Numbered from the stretch's first letter, positions 1-9,054 are shown. The stretch: 64,000 nt of DNA from M3007 sp044350425 (GCA_044350425.1 JBILHS010000015.1:1-64000), one strand, 5' to 3'. Translations and numbers: made by a program. The notes: generated by a model not told the origin, from the sequence alone.

Positions 1-95
1 CCGCACTTGGTGTTGTCACCAAGTGCACAGCGGAGTGAGTGATTCGCTTAGAAGCCCACCAAAGCTGCACTTGGTGACAACACCAAGTGCAGCGG
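1..95. repeat. Pair of inverted hairpins upstream of the XRE-ImmA gene
   Basis: Two hairpins share the 10-bp arm GCACTTGGTG/CACCAAGTGC. The first is at 3-26 with loop TTGT. The second is at 67-90 with loop ACAA, and its stem extends to 13 bp over 64-93. The second is the reverse complement of the first, so the unit is an inverted pair of palindromes about 36 bp apart. This matches the plan of the other composite palindromes in the window (21188, 33207, 10912). It may be a REP-like element. A transcription terminator is less likely because neither hairpin is followed by a T run. Confidence 0.7.
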
Positions 96-177
96 CAAAG
101 CATTGATACTCTTGCGCATAACCGTCAGAAATTAGTTCTAAAAACAGCGAGGACAAAAATATATTTGAAGGGTACTA

Positions 178-208
178 TTGCTTTTTTAAAGTTACAAACC
201 TAAATTTG
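178..208 (+). promoter_or_regulatory. Bacteroidota-type promoter for the XRE-ImmA/PIN operon
   Basis: TAAATTTG at 201-208 matches the -7 consensus TAnnTTTG of the Bacteroidota primary sigma factor. A TTG at 178-180 lies 20 bp upstream as the -33 element. The predicted transcript start is about 25 nt before the ATG at 240. Confidence 0.55.
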
Positions 209-239
209 TGCTTTAATTTGTCAACCTACGTCTCCTCCT

Positions 240-1295
240 ATGTCATCCTCATTCGGAAATCGTCTCATAGCAGCCCGCAAAATGGCCGGGCTATCCCTCC
301 AGGGTCTTGCCGACCAGCTGGAAGGGATCATCAGTCGCCAAGCCCTTCACAAATACGAACAAAACCTCACTTACCCCAATAGCCAGATCCTTATTGCCCT
401 GTCCCGGGCCTTATCCGTTCCGGTAGATTTTTTCTTTACCGAACCAGAAGTCACCGTCGAGTTATCCGGAATTGATTTTCGCAAGCGCAAACGCTTGCCC
501 GCTGCTGCCGAGGAGGCCATCAAGGAGCAGTGCGTTGAAATACTGGGGCGCTACCTGAGCCTGGAGAAAATGACCCGTGAAGAAAAGCCGTTGCACGCTT
601 TTGTCTATCCCCATCTCGTTCAAAATGTCGAAGATGCCGAAAAAGCAGCCGAGCAGCTCCGAGTGGAATGGGGCCTGGGACAAGACCCGATCCCCAATGT
701 GGTGGCCATGCTCGAAGAAAACGGCTACAAAGTAGTCGAAGTAAAGGCGGACAAAGATTTCGACGGCATGAAGGCCTTTGCGGGTGCTGTTCGGGTCATC
801 GTGGTCAATCGATCCTTTGACATCTGCCGTATTCGTTTTACCGCTTTGCACGAGCTGGCCCACCACGTACTTTCTTTTCCAAATGATATGGAGGAGAAGG
901 AGATGGAAAAATTGTGCCATGCTTTCGCCGGGGCGGTCCTGTTACCCGCTGAACAGGCCAGAGAAGTGATGAACGAACATCGATTCCACTTTTACCTTCC
1001 TGAGCTTATATTGCTAAAAGAATACTGGGGCATTTCGATTGCCGCCATGTTCGCTCGTGCTAAAAACCTGGGTATCATCAATGACTATGTGTATGCTAAA
1101 CTAAATCAGGGTTATCGCGCCCGTCATTACCACCTCGATGAACCAGGGAAGTTTCCGGGCAAAGAAAAGGCTCACCGCTTTAATCAATTGCTATACAAGG
1201 GTTTGGCTGAAGAGATTATCACCCTCCAACAGGCTGCCTCGCTGAGAAATATTACGGTGGGGGAACTTCGAAATGACCTAGACCAAATGGCATGA
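240..1295 (+). CDS. XRE-family HTH regulator fused to an ImmA/IrrE (M78) metallopeptidase domain
   Basis: This 351-residue protein has an N-terminal XRE helix-turn-helix (about residues 8-62) and a zinc-peptidase-type domain with the motif HELAH at 204-208. That is the COG2856/ImmA architecture. In ImmA the peptidase cleaves a partner repressor; here DNA binding and peptidase are in one chain, as in many toxin-antitoxin and phage-related regulators. The stop overlaps the next start by 4 nt (ATGA), so it is translationally coupled to the PIN-like gene. A consensus promoter lies just upstream. The likely role is autoregulated control of the PIN partner (inference). Confidence 0.85.
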   Translation: MSSSFGNRLIAARKMAGLSLQGLADQLEGIISRQALHKYEQNLTYPNSQILIALSRALSVPVDFFFTEPEVTVELSGIDFRKRKRLPAAAEEAIKEQCVEILGRYLSLEKMTREEKPLHAFVYPHLVQNVEDAEKAAEQLRVEWGLGQDPIPNVVAMLEENGYKVVEVKADKDFDGMKAFAGAVRVIVVNRSFDICRIRFTALHELAHHVLSFPNDMEEKEMEKLCHAFAGAVLLPAEQAREVMNEHRFHFYLPELILLKEYWGISIAAMFARAKNLGIINDYVYAKLNQGYRARHYHLDEPGKFPGKEKAHRFNQLLYKGLAEEIITLQQAASLRNITVGELRNDLDQMA

Positions 1296-1795
1296 CTATA
1301 ATCATTACAGACACGAACATCTTCATTGACCTGATCAAATCAGGTGCGCTGAATCACTTTTTTCAATTGAATTATGAAATCTGCACCACAGATCTCGTAG
1401 TGGAAGAAGTGAAAATACCAGAACAGCAGCGGCAACTTGAAAATCATAAGGCGAGCGGTCGCTTGAAAATTTATGGACTGGAATCTGGCGAAATCAGGGA
1501 GGCCCATCAGTTGTCAACCCATTGGGAATTGAAAGGTATCGTTGATCGCACCGTTTTGATGAAAGCGATACATCTACAATGTATGGTGCTCAGTGGTGAT
1601 GGCAACTTAAGGAAAGAATGCGAACATCGGGGATTGGAAGTGCATGGCTCGCTTTGGGTCATTCGGGAGATATGGCTTGCTGCTTTGGCAGACCCCGAGC
1701 ATTTGATAGAGATATTGGAAGCTTTGAGAAGTAATACCAGGCTGCCTGCAAAGGATTTGGAAAAACTTCGGCGAGAGATCGCTGGAGAGGAATAA
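1292..1795 (+). CDS. PIN-domain-like protein, likely toxin partner of the XRE-ImmA protein
   Basis: The 167-residue protein opens with a beta strand and DTNIFIDL, the first acidic motif of PIN ribonucleases. An internal acidic residue lies in LVVEEVK near residue 39, and VLSGDGNLRKECEHRGLEV near 108-126 resembles the third PIN motif. The ATG overlaps the end of the XRE-ImmA gene by 4 nt. PIN proteins of similar length next to XRE-COG2856 regulators are known predicted toxin-antitoxin pairs. There is no signal peptide or membrane segment. RNase activity is inferred, and the exact Pfam family (DUF4411-like or other) cannot be settled here. Confidence 0.7.
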   Translation: MTIIITDTNIFIDLIKSGALNHFFQLNYEICTTDLVVEEVKIPEQQRQLENHKASGRLKIYGLESGEIREAHQLSTHWELKGIVDRTVLMKAIHLQCMVLSGDGNLRKECEHRGLEVHGSLWVIREIWLAALADPEHLIEILEALRSNTRLPAKDLEKLRREIAGEE

Positions 1796-1969
1796 AAAAA
1801 CCGAAGCGTTCTGAAATAGGCGCTCCGGCTCAACGAATTTTTTTGGTTGCTGTCATTGAATTCGTAGGGCGAAGGTAGAAATCTGAAATAGTTCTACCAA
1901 CTGTTTCTTGGGTTATTGGGTTTGCACCTCAGTATCAAATAGCAAACTCAGCGTAATTTATCATCAGTC

Positions 1970-2140
1970 ATGGCCAAAAATGGCAAGACCGGAGATGGGC
2001 ATCGAGTTGGTGCCGTGAAAGATCGCAGCCAATTCCAGCATCCGAACGGACACTGGATTAAACGCGATAAAAGCACGGGCCGAATCATGGATGTCAAATC
2101 CGATGGGAAGCCCTTCAAAGGGGTGCGCAAAGTGGGCTAA
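1970..2140 (+). CDS. Small basic conserved protein (56 aa)
   Basis: This short ORF reads MAKNGKTGDGHRVGAVKDRS and continues to GVRKVG, with many Lys, Arg and Gly residues. Its pattern (MAKNG..G.GRVGAVK.RSQ, then K.DK.TG..MDVK.DG..FKGVRKE at the C-terminus) resembles a small conserved protein seen in many bacteria, often near phage or mobile regions. The function is unknown. The match to that pattern is from memory, but the composition is clearly non-random and the reading frame is clean. Confidence 0.6.
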   Translation: MAKNGKTGDGHRVGAVKDRSQFQHPNGHWIKRDKSTGRIMDVKSDGKPFKGVRKVG

Positions 2141-2225
2141 CGGAGTCCCTCCAAGATCCATTCGCTTAAACTGCTCCGGGCGTGAAGTGGGGCGTGATTT
2201 GTTTAACCTTTAGTTCAATTTTAAT

Positions 2226-2363
2226 ATGAATAATAAGGTAAGTCTTTGTAGTCGAGGCAATTGCCTTCACATCCAGGGAGATTGGGCAGAAGCTATTGCG
2301 GCTGCGGTACTATTTGCCATGATCGCTTATGGCGCTGCGCAATTTGTTAAATTACTGCGTTGA
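2226..2363 (+). CDS. Predicted small single-span membrane protein (45 aa)
   Basis: The ORF encodes MNNKVSLCSRGNCLHIQGDW, then a hydrophobic helix AEAIAAAVLFAMIAYGAAQF and a basic end VKLLR. The topology would be a small cytoplasmic or periplasmic head with two Cys (C8, C13) and one transmembrane helix. An intrinsic terminator follows 30 nt after the stop, which supports a real transcription unit. No family is recognised. Confidence 0.45.
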   Translation: MNNKVSLCSRGNCLHIQGDWAEAIAAAVLFAMIAYGAAQFVKLLR

Positions 2364-2393
2364 GGTTTACACTCATTTTGAGTGAATAATTAA

Positions 2394-2434
2394 GAAAGTC
2401 CTGTCTCGGTTAACCGGGCAGGACTTTCGTTTTT
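2394..2434 (+). terminator. Intrinsic terminator
   Basis: The stem AAAGTCCTG/CAGGACTTT encloses the smaller palindrome CGGTTAACCG and is followed by CGTTTTT. It lies after the 45-aa ORF on the plus strand. Confidence 0.75.
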
Positions 2435-2451
2435 AGCTATTATTTCGATTT

Positions 2452-2490
2452 TCAAGGCGTGCCATCCACATTGCTGCCAAGCAAATCCAT
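2452..2490 (-). pseudogene. Possible remnant of the mobile mystery protein B start
   Basis: Downstream of mobile mystery protein A on the minus strand is an ATG followed by twelve codons, MDLLGSNVDGTP, and then a stop. Intact mobile mystery B proteins (Fic/DOC fold) begin with a short stretch ending in G-x-TPLDE. The match stops at TP, exactly where unrelated sequence with a terminator begins. This suggests B was deleted after its 12th codon. The evidence is short and could be chance. A 34-codon ORF (2599-2495, minus strand) overlaps the end of A and is not recognised. Confidence 0.3.
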
Positions 2491-2589
2491 AATTTTATGC
2501 CTTAGAAAAATTAACCAAAGGCTCCATACCCCCAATACCCACCTTTCGCAATGCTTTAAGATAAGCGACCCTATTCACATATTTCAGGG

Positions 2590-3054
2590 TCAGTTCCATA
2601 AGTCCTTCGGCATTTCGTATTTAATTTTTTCCGCCCGCATGTCGATGGCTTCTTTAATTGCATTTTCGTCCAATCCCTGGTTTTCCAAATGCATGGTTTG
2701 GGATGTTTGTAGAACAATTTCCCGGGCCAGTTCCCGGGCCCTTTTTTCGATCATTTTATCAAGGGTTTGCTCCTTTGGAACCAACCCATATACAAGTTGC
2801 ATATCCAAGGCAGCAGCAACCTCCCGAAGTCTTTGTATTGTAAGAGAGCCGTCTTGCTCCCGGCGTTCGATGTCTTTAGTGCCTTGGGGGGTTATTTTTA
2901 GCCGTAAACCCAATTGCTTCAGTGACATTCCTAAAGCATTCCTGATGGAATAAATCCACCCTTCACCGGGCAGTGGATGATTTTTTGCACCGATAAAATG
3001 TATTATTTTTTTATCGAGTTGCGTAATTAATAGACGTTTTTGTTCGCTATTCAT
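2590..3054 (-). CDS. Mobile mystery protein A-like XRE regulator
   Basis: The 154-residue protein has the hallmark pattern of mobile mystery protein A: an N-terminal QLDKK segment, GWIYSIRNALGMSLKQLGLR leading an XRE-type helix-turn-helix, the TPQGTKDIERREQDGSLTI segment, and AAALDMQLVYGLVPK. In known loci A precedes mobile mystery B, a Fic/DOC-domain protein, in mobile regions. No intact B follows here (see 2452-2490). The role is presumably DNA-binding antitoxin or autorepressor; without B it may be a relic or act in trans. A Bacteroidota-type promoter lies upstream at 3080-3111. Confidence 0.85.
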   Translation of the reverse strand: MNSEQKRLLITQLDKKIIHFIGAKNHPLPGEGWIYSIRNALGMSLKQLGLRLKITPQGTKDIERREQDGSLTIQRLREVAAALDMQLVYGLVPKEQTLDKMIEKRARELAREIVLQTSQTMHLENQGLDENAIKEAIDMRAEKIKYEMPKDLWN

Positions 3055-3079
3055 ACAGGTATATCTTTAATATTTTGCA

Positions 3080-3111
3080 CAAATTTAAGTATATATATTT
3101 AAAAAATGCAA
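3080..3111 (-). promoter_or_regulatory. Bacteroidota-type promoter for mobile mystery protein A
   Basis: On the minus strand TAAATTTG (3087-3080) matches the -7 consensus. A TTG at 3111-3109 lies about 21 bp upstream. The region is very A/T rich. Confidence 0.45.
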
Positions 3112-3217
3112 AAAAATAAATATAAATCATTAAAAACACCGTTTCTTCATAAGGACACACCTTGAAGATTCTACGATATGCTTCTTCTTTAAGTCAGTAA
3201 CAGTGTCGGCCCGCCCC

Positions 3218-6200
3218 TCAATCCACCATTAACCAACACCGCCGCCCTCCACTTTCCAACAAATAAACCCCTGCCGGAATCCCCCGAAGTTCCACCCCAT
3301 GGGCCGCATTTCCACGCAACAAAATCCTGCCCGTCAGGTCGCTAAGCTGATATTTTCCAAAATTTTCCGGGTTCTTAATCCAAACCGTCTGCCCGGAATG
3401 TGCCGGGTTGGGGTATATCTCCAGACCTGCCCCGGCCTTTTGTTCCGGATTTTGCACCGCGGAGGGATTCGTGATGGTCACGCTGGCCTGATTGGTATAA
3501 ATCGGCGGGTTGTAGTCAAAATAAATGGCCGCCTGCTGCGTGCATTGATCCCCGATATTAAGTCCGGGTGCTGTGTGTATCTGGAAAAACACAAAGCCCT
3601 GGGCTGCCGCTGAATCGGCCATGGCCGGAACCAAATGATAATCTGGGAACACGATCTCCACCCGGCGGTCTTCCAGAAAATGGACCGTACAAGGAGCGGA
3701 GGCCGCGCCTAACCGGAAGGTTTCGGGTTTTAGCAGAGGATGTAACTGCGTTTCCAGACGGATAAAATCGGTGGGTGCATTGCCTGTATTTTCAAATCGG
3801 ATCCGGTACAACAAATCGAGACTACCGTCGGGCAACAACCTGGATTTATTGACCAATGGGCCCGGGGTTACGGTAATATCATTCGGATCGTAGGCTCCGG
3901 TAATCAGCCAGTACAAGGAGTCCGTATTGTTTTGCAAGGCCACATCCATCGAAGGGAAGGTGGTCACCTCGGCCCGGCAGCGAAGGGTGTCGCCCGGCAA
4001 CAAAAACGTATTCAATAGACCATAAGCGATCCAGTCTTGCCGTTGTACAAACTCCAGTCCGGAAAGGGTGGCGTGCAGGGTATTTCCGGATAAATCCAGC
4101 GACAAAACGCTGTCTCGAAGCCCTGCAACCGGATCCAATCCTTTGAAAGTAAACGACGTACCGCAATCCAGACTCAATTGAACACTATCCACCTGCTCCG
4201 TCCCCAAATTTTGGACAGATACCGCCAGGCTGGCCACCGACCCGAAACGCGGACCGCGAAGGTCCATCAATTCCAGGGCCACATCCTGTACCTGGACGGC
4301 CGACCAGAGCCGGATGTCCTGACCGATCAGGTTGGCTTGCGTTGTGTTCAGGGTGAAATCTGCCGGATCCACGGTGATATGCGGGGAAAAATCTGCCACC
4401 CGGCATTGATAAGCGCCTGCCTGGGGTACAAAAAACTGGTAGAAACCGGCACTGTCCGGGAAGCTTACGTAATTGCCCGGACTGAGGCTGACGGTTTGTC
4501 GCCAGACCGGTTCCGGAAAATCATGTTGCAGGTTGTTGTTGCGGTCGTAGTACACCTTGCCTGAAACCGAGTAAAAATCCCCCTCCTGCAGCCAGATAAA
4601 TCCCGCGCGACCCAGGCCGGCTTTGATCATTTGTCCGCCGAGGCAAAATTTTGCGCCAACGGTGCCTGTGGCTAAAATGCGATTTTCAGGGCTCACAAAG
4701 TCTCCGTTTCGCTCTGTCTGCGCCGTTACATTCCCGTTGCCATCTATTTTTACCAGCCAGACCCGGCGTTGTCCATTGTTTTTGACCAGGGCGCCCCCCA
4801 GGATCAATTGTCCGGCCACCGGGTTCCAGCTCATGCTGTTCAACTCCGGAATATCCACGCTTGAGGTGATGGTTTTTTCCCACAGCAGAGCGCCCGTGGT
4901 TGCGTTGAATTTTTTGACAAAAAGTTGGTAGGACTTGATGCCATAGGTGTACAGGAAATTATCGGTGGTCGAAATAACCCGGTCTATGGTGCCGGTATTC
5001 CCGGTTTTGGACCAGACCGCCACATCGCTGCCTGGGAGCCATCGGAAGATCCCCCAGCCCAGGTTGGTGTTTTGTGTGCCGGCGGCCACGATTTCTGTAC
5101 TGCCGGTAAGGGCGGTGGCGGCGTTCATAAATACAGGCACGGGCGGGATATTGTAGGCCTGATTTCCGGTAGGTGTACAAATCTGATACTGATTCAAAGA
5201 TTGCAGATAAATGAGCTTCCGGCCCTGTTCCACAAACAAATGATGCGGAGCCAAAAAGGCCCCAGCGTCAAATACCCCCGAACGGAGCACCACCGGCGGG
5301 ATTTGCTGCGTCCCCACAAAACGGGCGAGTTTTACATTGTCGTACTCATGGTAAACCAGCATCATGGTATCCGTCTGAGCAGAGACAAACAATGGATTGG
5401 TGGTCTGCCCCTGTCCCGCAAAACGCAGGCTTTGAATCATTTGCCCGTTCGTTCCATTGATTCGGTAAAGGTGCAGGCTATCAAACCTATATTCATACGG
5501 CGTAAAATAATGCGAATATCTATGCAAGGCTGGCACGATGAGCGTATTCCCTTTTCCGGCATACATTCCGTGTACTTCCAGCAGCAAATCCTGGGAAAAA
5601 CTGGTTTCCCATTGGGGCTGGCCGTTGTTGTCAAATCTTGCCACCTGAACCCGATTGTCCACTTGTTTCAAAGCGGAATATCCATTGGCATCCATGATGA
5701 ATTGCATGGTTGCAGATGGAAACTGGTAATTGCCTGCCAGATCAATGGTGTTGAGGCGGTTTCCGGTGGATGGATCCAGCTCGGTCAGGATTGGCTTGGA
5801 GGTATTTTCATCTTGTTGCAATTCACCCGCTACCCAAAGTTTTCCGTTTTCCGGAATCCAAACGATTCGGCCAGTACTCAGGGCATCGTATCCGCCGGGG
5901 GTGTCGTCCACTACTTTATCCCAGATTTTGGTGCCGTCCGCCCTTTGGATCTTGACCAGCCCCCAGGCGCCGGGATCGTAATTGGCCGTGTTGGCGTAGC
6001 CAGTCAGGTATAAAAACCCGTCCGCATCCGCATCCAGACTCAGCGAACCGGCGGCTCCGTAAAGTGGTAGGCCATTGGCGGGATTGGTGATCTGGTAAAA
6101 CTGCTGATACACAAACTGGCCGTCAGACACCCGACTGGCCACCAAAGAAAAACTGTAAGATCCGCCGCCTACATAAGCATGTTGCCAACAACTGTACAGC

Positions 6201-7078
6201 GTATCGCCTACCACGACCCAATCGCGAAGTCCTTCATTCGTGTAGTTTTGATGAATCTCATTTGCCTGACCGGTTTGCGTATTCAGGTGGGCATAAATGC
6301 CGTAATCCGCAGTGTTTTTACCTAGTATCGTCATGGTATTGCCGCCCGGCGGCAGGTAGGCCTGGCTCCAGTTTTCCGTCCAGCTATTTAAAGGCAATTC
6401 CGCGCTGCTTCGCCACAGGTATTGACTGGGCGAGGTGCCTTTCAGTTTGAAAATGGAGTCCGACTTAGAATAATACAAATCCCCCTGCAAGTCTGCGGCA
6501 AGCATTGCCGGAAGACCGGACAGCCCGATTTCCTTGATTTTTTGTCCATCGCTGATGGCGTAAAAGCGAATCCAGGTGTTGTTGTCGTATTCCAATACCA
6601 CCAGCTCATCGGGACTGCGCTCCACGATCCTCCAGATAGAAACACCCGACAAATAAGGTTTTTTCCATTGAATGGCTCCGGTGGTGGCGCTGATTTTCAG
6701 GAGAAAATACAGCCCATCTTCAATGGTGCTCAAGTAGATCGCGTCGTTGGAACCTAGGGTCAGATTGGAATAAGCCACCGAAGCTGCGGTCTGAGGCCAA
6801 TCAAAAGTATTCCATAAGGTTTGGCCGTCGGCGTTGATCAAAGCCAGGTACTCTGTGCTGAATTGGCTTTTGCTGGGTGCTGTGGCATGGATGAGCAAGG
6901 TTTTATCCGATTTGACAAACCCCTTTATCTGCCCGTTTCGCTTCGGATACCGTTCGGAAAAATAGGATTCCTCAAACACCTGTGCCTGGAGCGGAGAGAT
7001 CAGTGGCAGATGCAACAAGCAGAGGAAAAGACAAAAAGCCCTTAAAATGGGAAACAGGGTAAATTTTTGCGTTTGCAT
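3218..7078 (-). CDS. Large secreted T9SS-sorted protein with beta-propeller-like repeats
   Basis: The start was placed at the internal Met giving MQTQKFTLFP and a clear signal peptide ending PLQAQ; a longer frame runs to 7117. The chain is about 1286 residues. The first two-thirds consists of repeated beta-rich segments such as IQWKKPYLSG and ALLWEKTITSS, resembling PQQ or propeller-type blades. Then come an SdrD_B-like module (GKVYYDRNNNLQHDFPEP), a conserved domain starting YDPNDITVTPG with FENTGNAPT and YFDYNPPIYTNQA (the DUF7619-type module before sorting domains), and a C-terminal type A sorting domain (LEIYPNPAHSGQTVW). It is probably exported by T9SS and attached to the surface. Ligand and role are unknown. 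Confidence 0.85.
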   Translation of the reverse strand: MQTQKFTLFPILRAFCLFLCLLHLPLISPLQAQVFEESYFSERYPKRNGQIKGFVKSDKTLLIHATAPSKSQFSTEYLALINADGQTLWNTFDWPQTAASVAYSNLTLGSNDAIYLSTIEDGLYFLLKISATTGAIQWKKPYLSGVSIWRIVERSPDELVVLEYDNNTWIRFYAISDGQKIKEIGLSGLPAMLAADLQGDLYYSKSDSIFKLKGTSPSQYLWRSSAELPLNSWTENWSQAYLPPGGNTMTILGKNTADYGIYAHLNTQTGQANEIHQNYTNEGLRDWVVVGDTLYSCWQHAYVGGGSYSFSLVASRVSDGQFVYQQFYQITNPANGLPLYGAAGSLSLDADADGFLYLTGYANTANYDPGAWGLVKIQRADGTKIWDKVVDDTPGGYDALSTGRIVWIPENGKLWVAGELQQDENTSKPILTELDPSTGNRLNTIDLAGNYQFPSATMQFIMDANGYSALKQVDNRVQVARFDNNGQPQWETSFSQDLLLEVHGMYAGKGNTLIVPALHRYSHYFTPYEYRFDSLHLYRINGTNGQMIQSLRFAGQGQTTNPLFVSAQTDTMMLVYHEYDNVKLARFVGTQQIPPVVLRSGVFDAGAFLAPHHLFVEQGRKLIYLQSLNQYQICTPTGNQAYNIPPVPVFMNAATALTGSTEIVAAGTQNTNLGWGIFRWLPGSDVAVWSKTGNTGTIDRVISTTDNFLYTYGIKSYQLFVKKFNATTGALLWEKTITSSVDIPELNSMSWNPVAGQLILGGALVKNNGQRRVWLVKIDGNGNVTAQTERNGDFVSPENRILATGTVGAKFCLGGQMIKAGLGRAGFIWLQEGDFYSVSGKVYYDRNNNLQHDFPEPVWRQTVSLSPGNYVSFPDSAGFYQFFVPQAGAYQCRVADFSPHITVDPADFTLNTTQANLIGQDIRLWSAVQVQDVALELMDLRGPRFGSVASLAVSVQNLGTEQVDSVQLSLDCGTSFTFKGLDPVAGLRDSVLSLDLSGNTLHATLSGLEFVQRQDWIAYGLLNTFLLPGDTLRCRAEVTTFPSMDVALQNNTDSLYWLITGAYDPNDITVTPGPLVNKSRLLPDGSLDLLYRIRFENTGNAPTDFIRLETQLHPLLKPETFRLGAASAPCTVHFLEDRRVEIVFPDYHLVPAMADSAAAQGFVFFQIHTAPGLNIGDQCTQQAAIYFDYNPPIYTNQASVTITNPSAVQNPEQKAGAGLEIYPNPAHSGQTVWIKNPENFGKYQLSDLTGRILLRGNAAHGVELRGIPAGVYLLESGGRRCWLMVD

Positions 7079-7272
7079 GGGTTTGTTTTTGTGTATTCTG
7101 AATGCAGCAGGAAACATGCCAAAGTCTGGGTTAGGGGAGGGATTCCTTGAACGCTAACTACAGTCATAGCCAAATATGACTCCTGTCATCCTTAAATGCA
7201 TGATTGTGCTATCAACTTTGAATGGAAGTGAAATAGTATAGCTTCTGACACAATCTTAACCAATTCAAAAGC

Positions 7273-9036
7273 ATGATTATGCAAACATTCCGTCAAAAGT
7301 TAAGCGTGCTATTTTTAATAGCATTTATGGGTGTTTTCTCCACGGCATTTGCTCAAACGCCTCAGAAAATGAGTTACCAGGCTGTTATCCGCAACGCGAC
7401 CAATAACTTGGTCGCAAATACGCAGATTGGGATGCGGGTGAGTATCCTGCAGGGTTCTGCCAATGGAACCGTGGTTTATAAAGAGATTTACAATCCAAAT
7501 CCCCAGACCAATATCAATGGTCTGGTGACGGTCGAAATTGGCGGGGGACTGCCGATCTCGGGTGTATTTGCGGATATCAACTGGGCCAACGGGCCGTATT
7601 TCGCCAAAATAGAAACCGATCCCAGCGGAGGCACTAACTATTCCATTGTGGGCACCAGCGAATTGCTCAGTGTGCCCTTTGCCTTATTTGCGGCCAGTGG
7701 CAATGAAGGACCACAAGGACCTTCGGGATCTGATGGAGCGCCCGGAGCCACCTGGCATACAGGTATTACCGCTCCATCAGGCACTATAGGTGTTGTGAAC
7801 GATTTGTTTCTAAACAATGACAATGGTAATTTCTATAAAAAAACTGAACCAACGGTCTGGGCGCTTCAAGGTAATTTAAATGGCCCGCAAGGACTTTCGG
7901 GTTCCTTGGGGCCCATGGGGGCTACCTGGCACACAGGTATTGCTGCTCCTTCAGGTGGAATAGGGGTCGTAAATGACCTGTTTCTGAACCATGATAACGG
8001 CAATTTTTATAAAAAAACCGAGCCTACGGTCTGGGCGCTGCAAGGCAATCTTACCGGTCCGCAGGGGCCTGCCGGAGCCGCCAATATCAGCGGAGCTTCC
8101 AATTATGTGATCAAATTTACGGGTCCCAATTCCGGCGGTATCTCTAAGATGTACGACGATGGCACTGGCGTGGGAATTGGAACTACTACCCCAACCGACT
8201 TGCTGGACGTTCGCGGGAATGTGAGAGGTTATTCCTTTCGGGGGGATGTCCTGAACGACAAAGGAACCATTCAGCCCTTGCGCTTATACGGGAATGGGCC
8301 TGTCCTGTTCGGCGCCGATAACAATGACGATGACGTGATGGCAGGCAACATTTTCGTATGGTACAACAACGGTGAGTTATATCCTCATATTCAAATGGTC
8401 ATGTCGGAATCCGGGTATCTGGGCATCGGGACTCCTACGCCATCCGCTCAGTTGCACACGACCGGAACAGTGCGTTTTGAAGGGCTTGGCGGAAGTGGCA
8501 CCCGACCGGTCGTAGTGGATGCCAATGGCGTGCTTTCTGCTTCGACCGCTGCCGATGCACACTACATCGGAGAAAGTTACGGGGGCGGATACGTCTTTTT
8601 CGTCTACGATGAAGGCAGGCACGGCTTGATCTGTGCTAAAACAGATCAAAGCGCTTCTATGCACTGGTCGGCCGGGACCAATACCTACACCATGGCACGT
8701 GCTGACGGGGTGGGCGGAGGAAAATCGAATACGGCGATCATCATTGCAAACCAGGGCAATGGGGATGGGAGCATGTATGCGGCCCGCTTGTGCAATGAAT
8801 ATTCGGTCACCGAAAACGGGGTGAAATATGGCGACTGGTACCTGCCATCCCGGGAAGAATTAGCCTTGTTGTCTCAGCAGCGGAATGTGATCGGAGGCTT
8901 TGCGGAAGACTTTTACTGGAGTTCCACAGAAGAAAATCAGGATGAGGCCAAGCACCTGCGTTTTAGTACCGTTCAATTGCCAATACTACTTTTCAAAGGT
9001 GCTTACATGCACGTTCGGGCTATCCGGGCGTTTTAA
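7273..9036 (+). CDS. Secreted protein with collagen-like segments and a C-terminal DUF1566-type domain
   Basis: A signal peptide ends TAFAQ; the start may be ATG 7273 or 7279. Residues 27-145 form a beta-rich head (MSYQAVIRN..LVANTQIG) common in Bacteroidota surface proteins. Short Gly-x-Pro collagen-like stretches (GPQGPSGSDG, GPQGLSGSLG, GPQGPAGAA) alternate with two near-identical copies of a module of about 60 residues (ATWHTGI.APSG..GVVNDLFLN..NGNFYKKTEP). A middle part has GIGT.TP tail-fibre-like motifs. The C-terminus (GDWYLPSREELALL, YWSSTEE, HVRAIRAF) is a DUF1566/Lcl-type domain. A surface adhesin role is inferred. Confidence 0.8.
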   Translation: MIMQTFRQKLSVLFLIAFMGVFSTAFAQTPQKMSYQAVIRNATNNLVANTQIGMRVSILQGSANGTVVYKEIYNPNPQTNINGLVTVEIGGGLPISGVFADINWANGPYFAKIETDPSGGTNYSIVGTSELLSVPFALFAASGNEGPQGPSGSDGAPGATWHTGITAPSGTIGVVNDLFLNNDNGNFYKKTEPTVWALQGNLNGPQGLSGSLGPMGATWHTGIAAPSGGIGVVNDLFLNHDNGNFYKKTEPTVWALQGNLTGPQGPAGAANISGASNYVIKFTGPNSGGISKMYDDGTGVGIGTTTPTDLLDVRGNVRGYSFRGDVLNDKGTIQPLRLYGNGPVLFGADNNDDDVMAGNIFVWYNNGELYPHIQMVMSESGYLGIGTPTPSAQLHTTGTVRFEGLGGSGTRPVVVDANGVLSASTAADAHYIGESYGGGYVFFVYDEGRHGLICAKTDQSASMHWSAGTNTYTMARADGVGGGKSNTAIIIANQGNGDGSMYAARLCNEYSVTENGVKYGDWYLPSREELALLSQQRNVIGGFAEDFYWSSTEENQDEAKHLRFSTVQLPILLFKGAYMHVRAIRAF

Positions 9037-9054
9037 CTCCTACAATTCAAGACT

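Noticed and set aside
2459..2953. 164-codon plus-strand frame
   Set aside because: It is antisense to mobile mystery protein A, which has clear family motifs.
4925..6013. Long open frame of 362 codons on the plus strand
   Set aside because: It lies fully antisense to the T9SS protein at 3218-7078, has no family motif, and its composition is that of a shadow frame.
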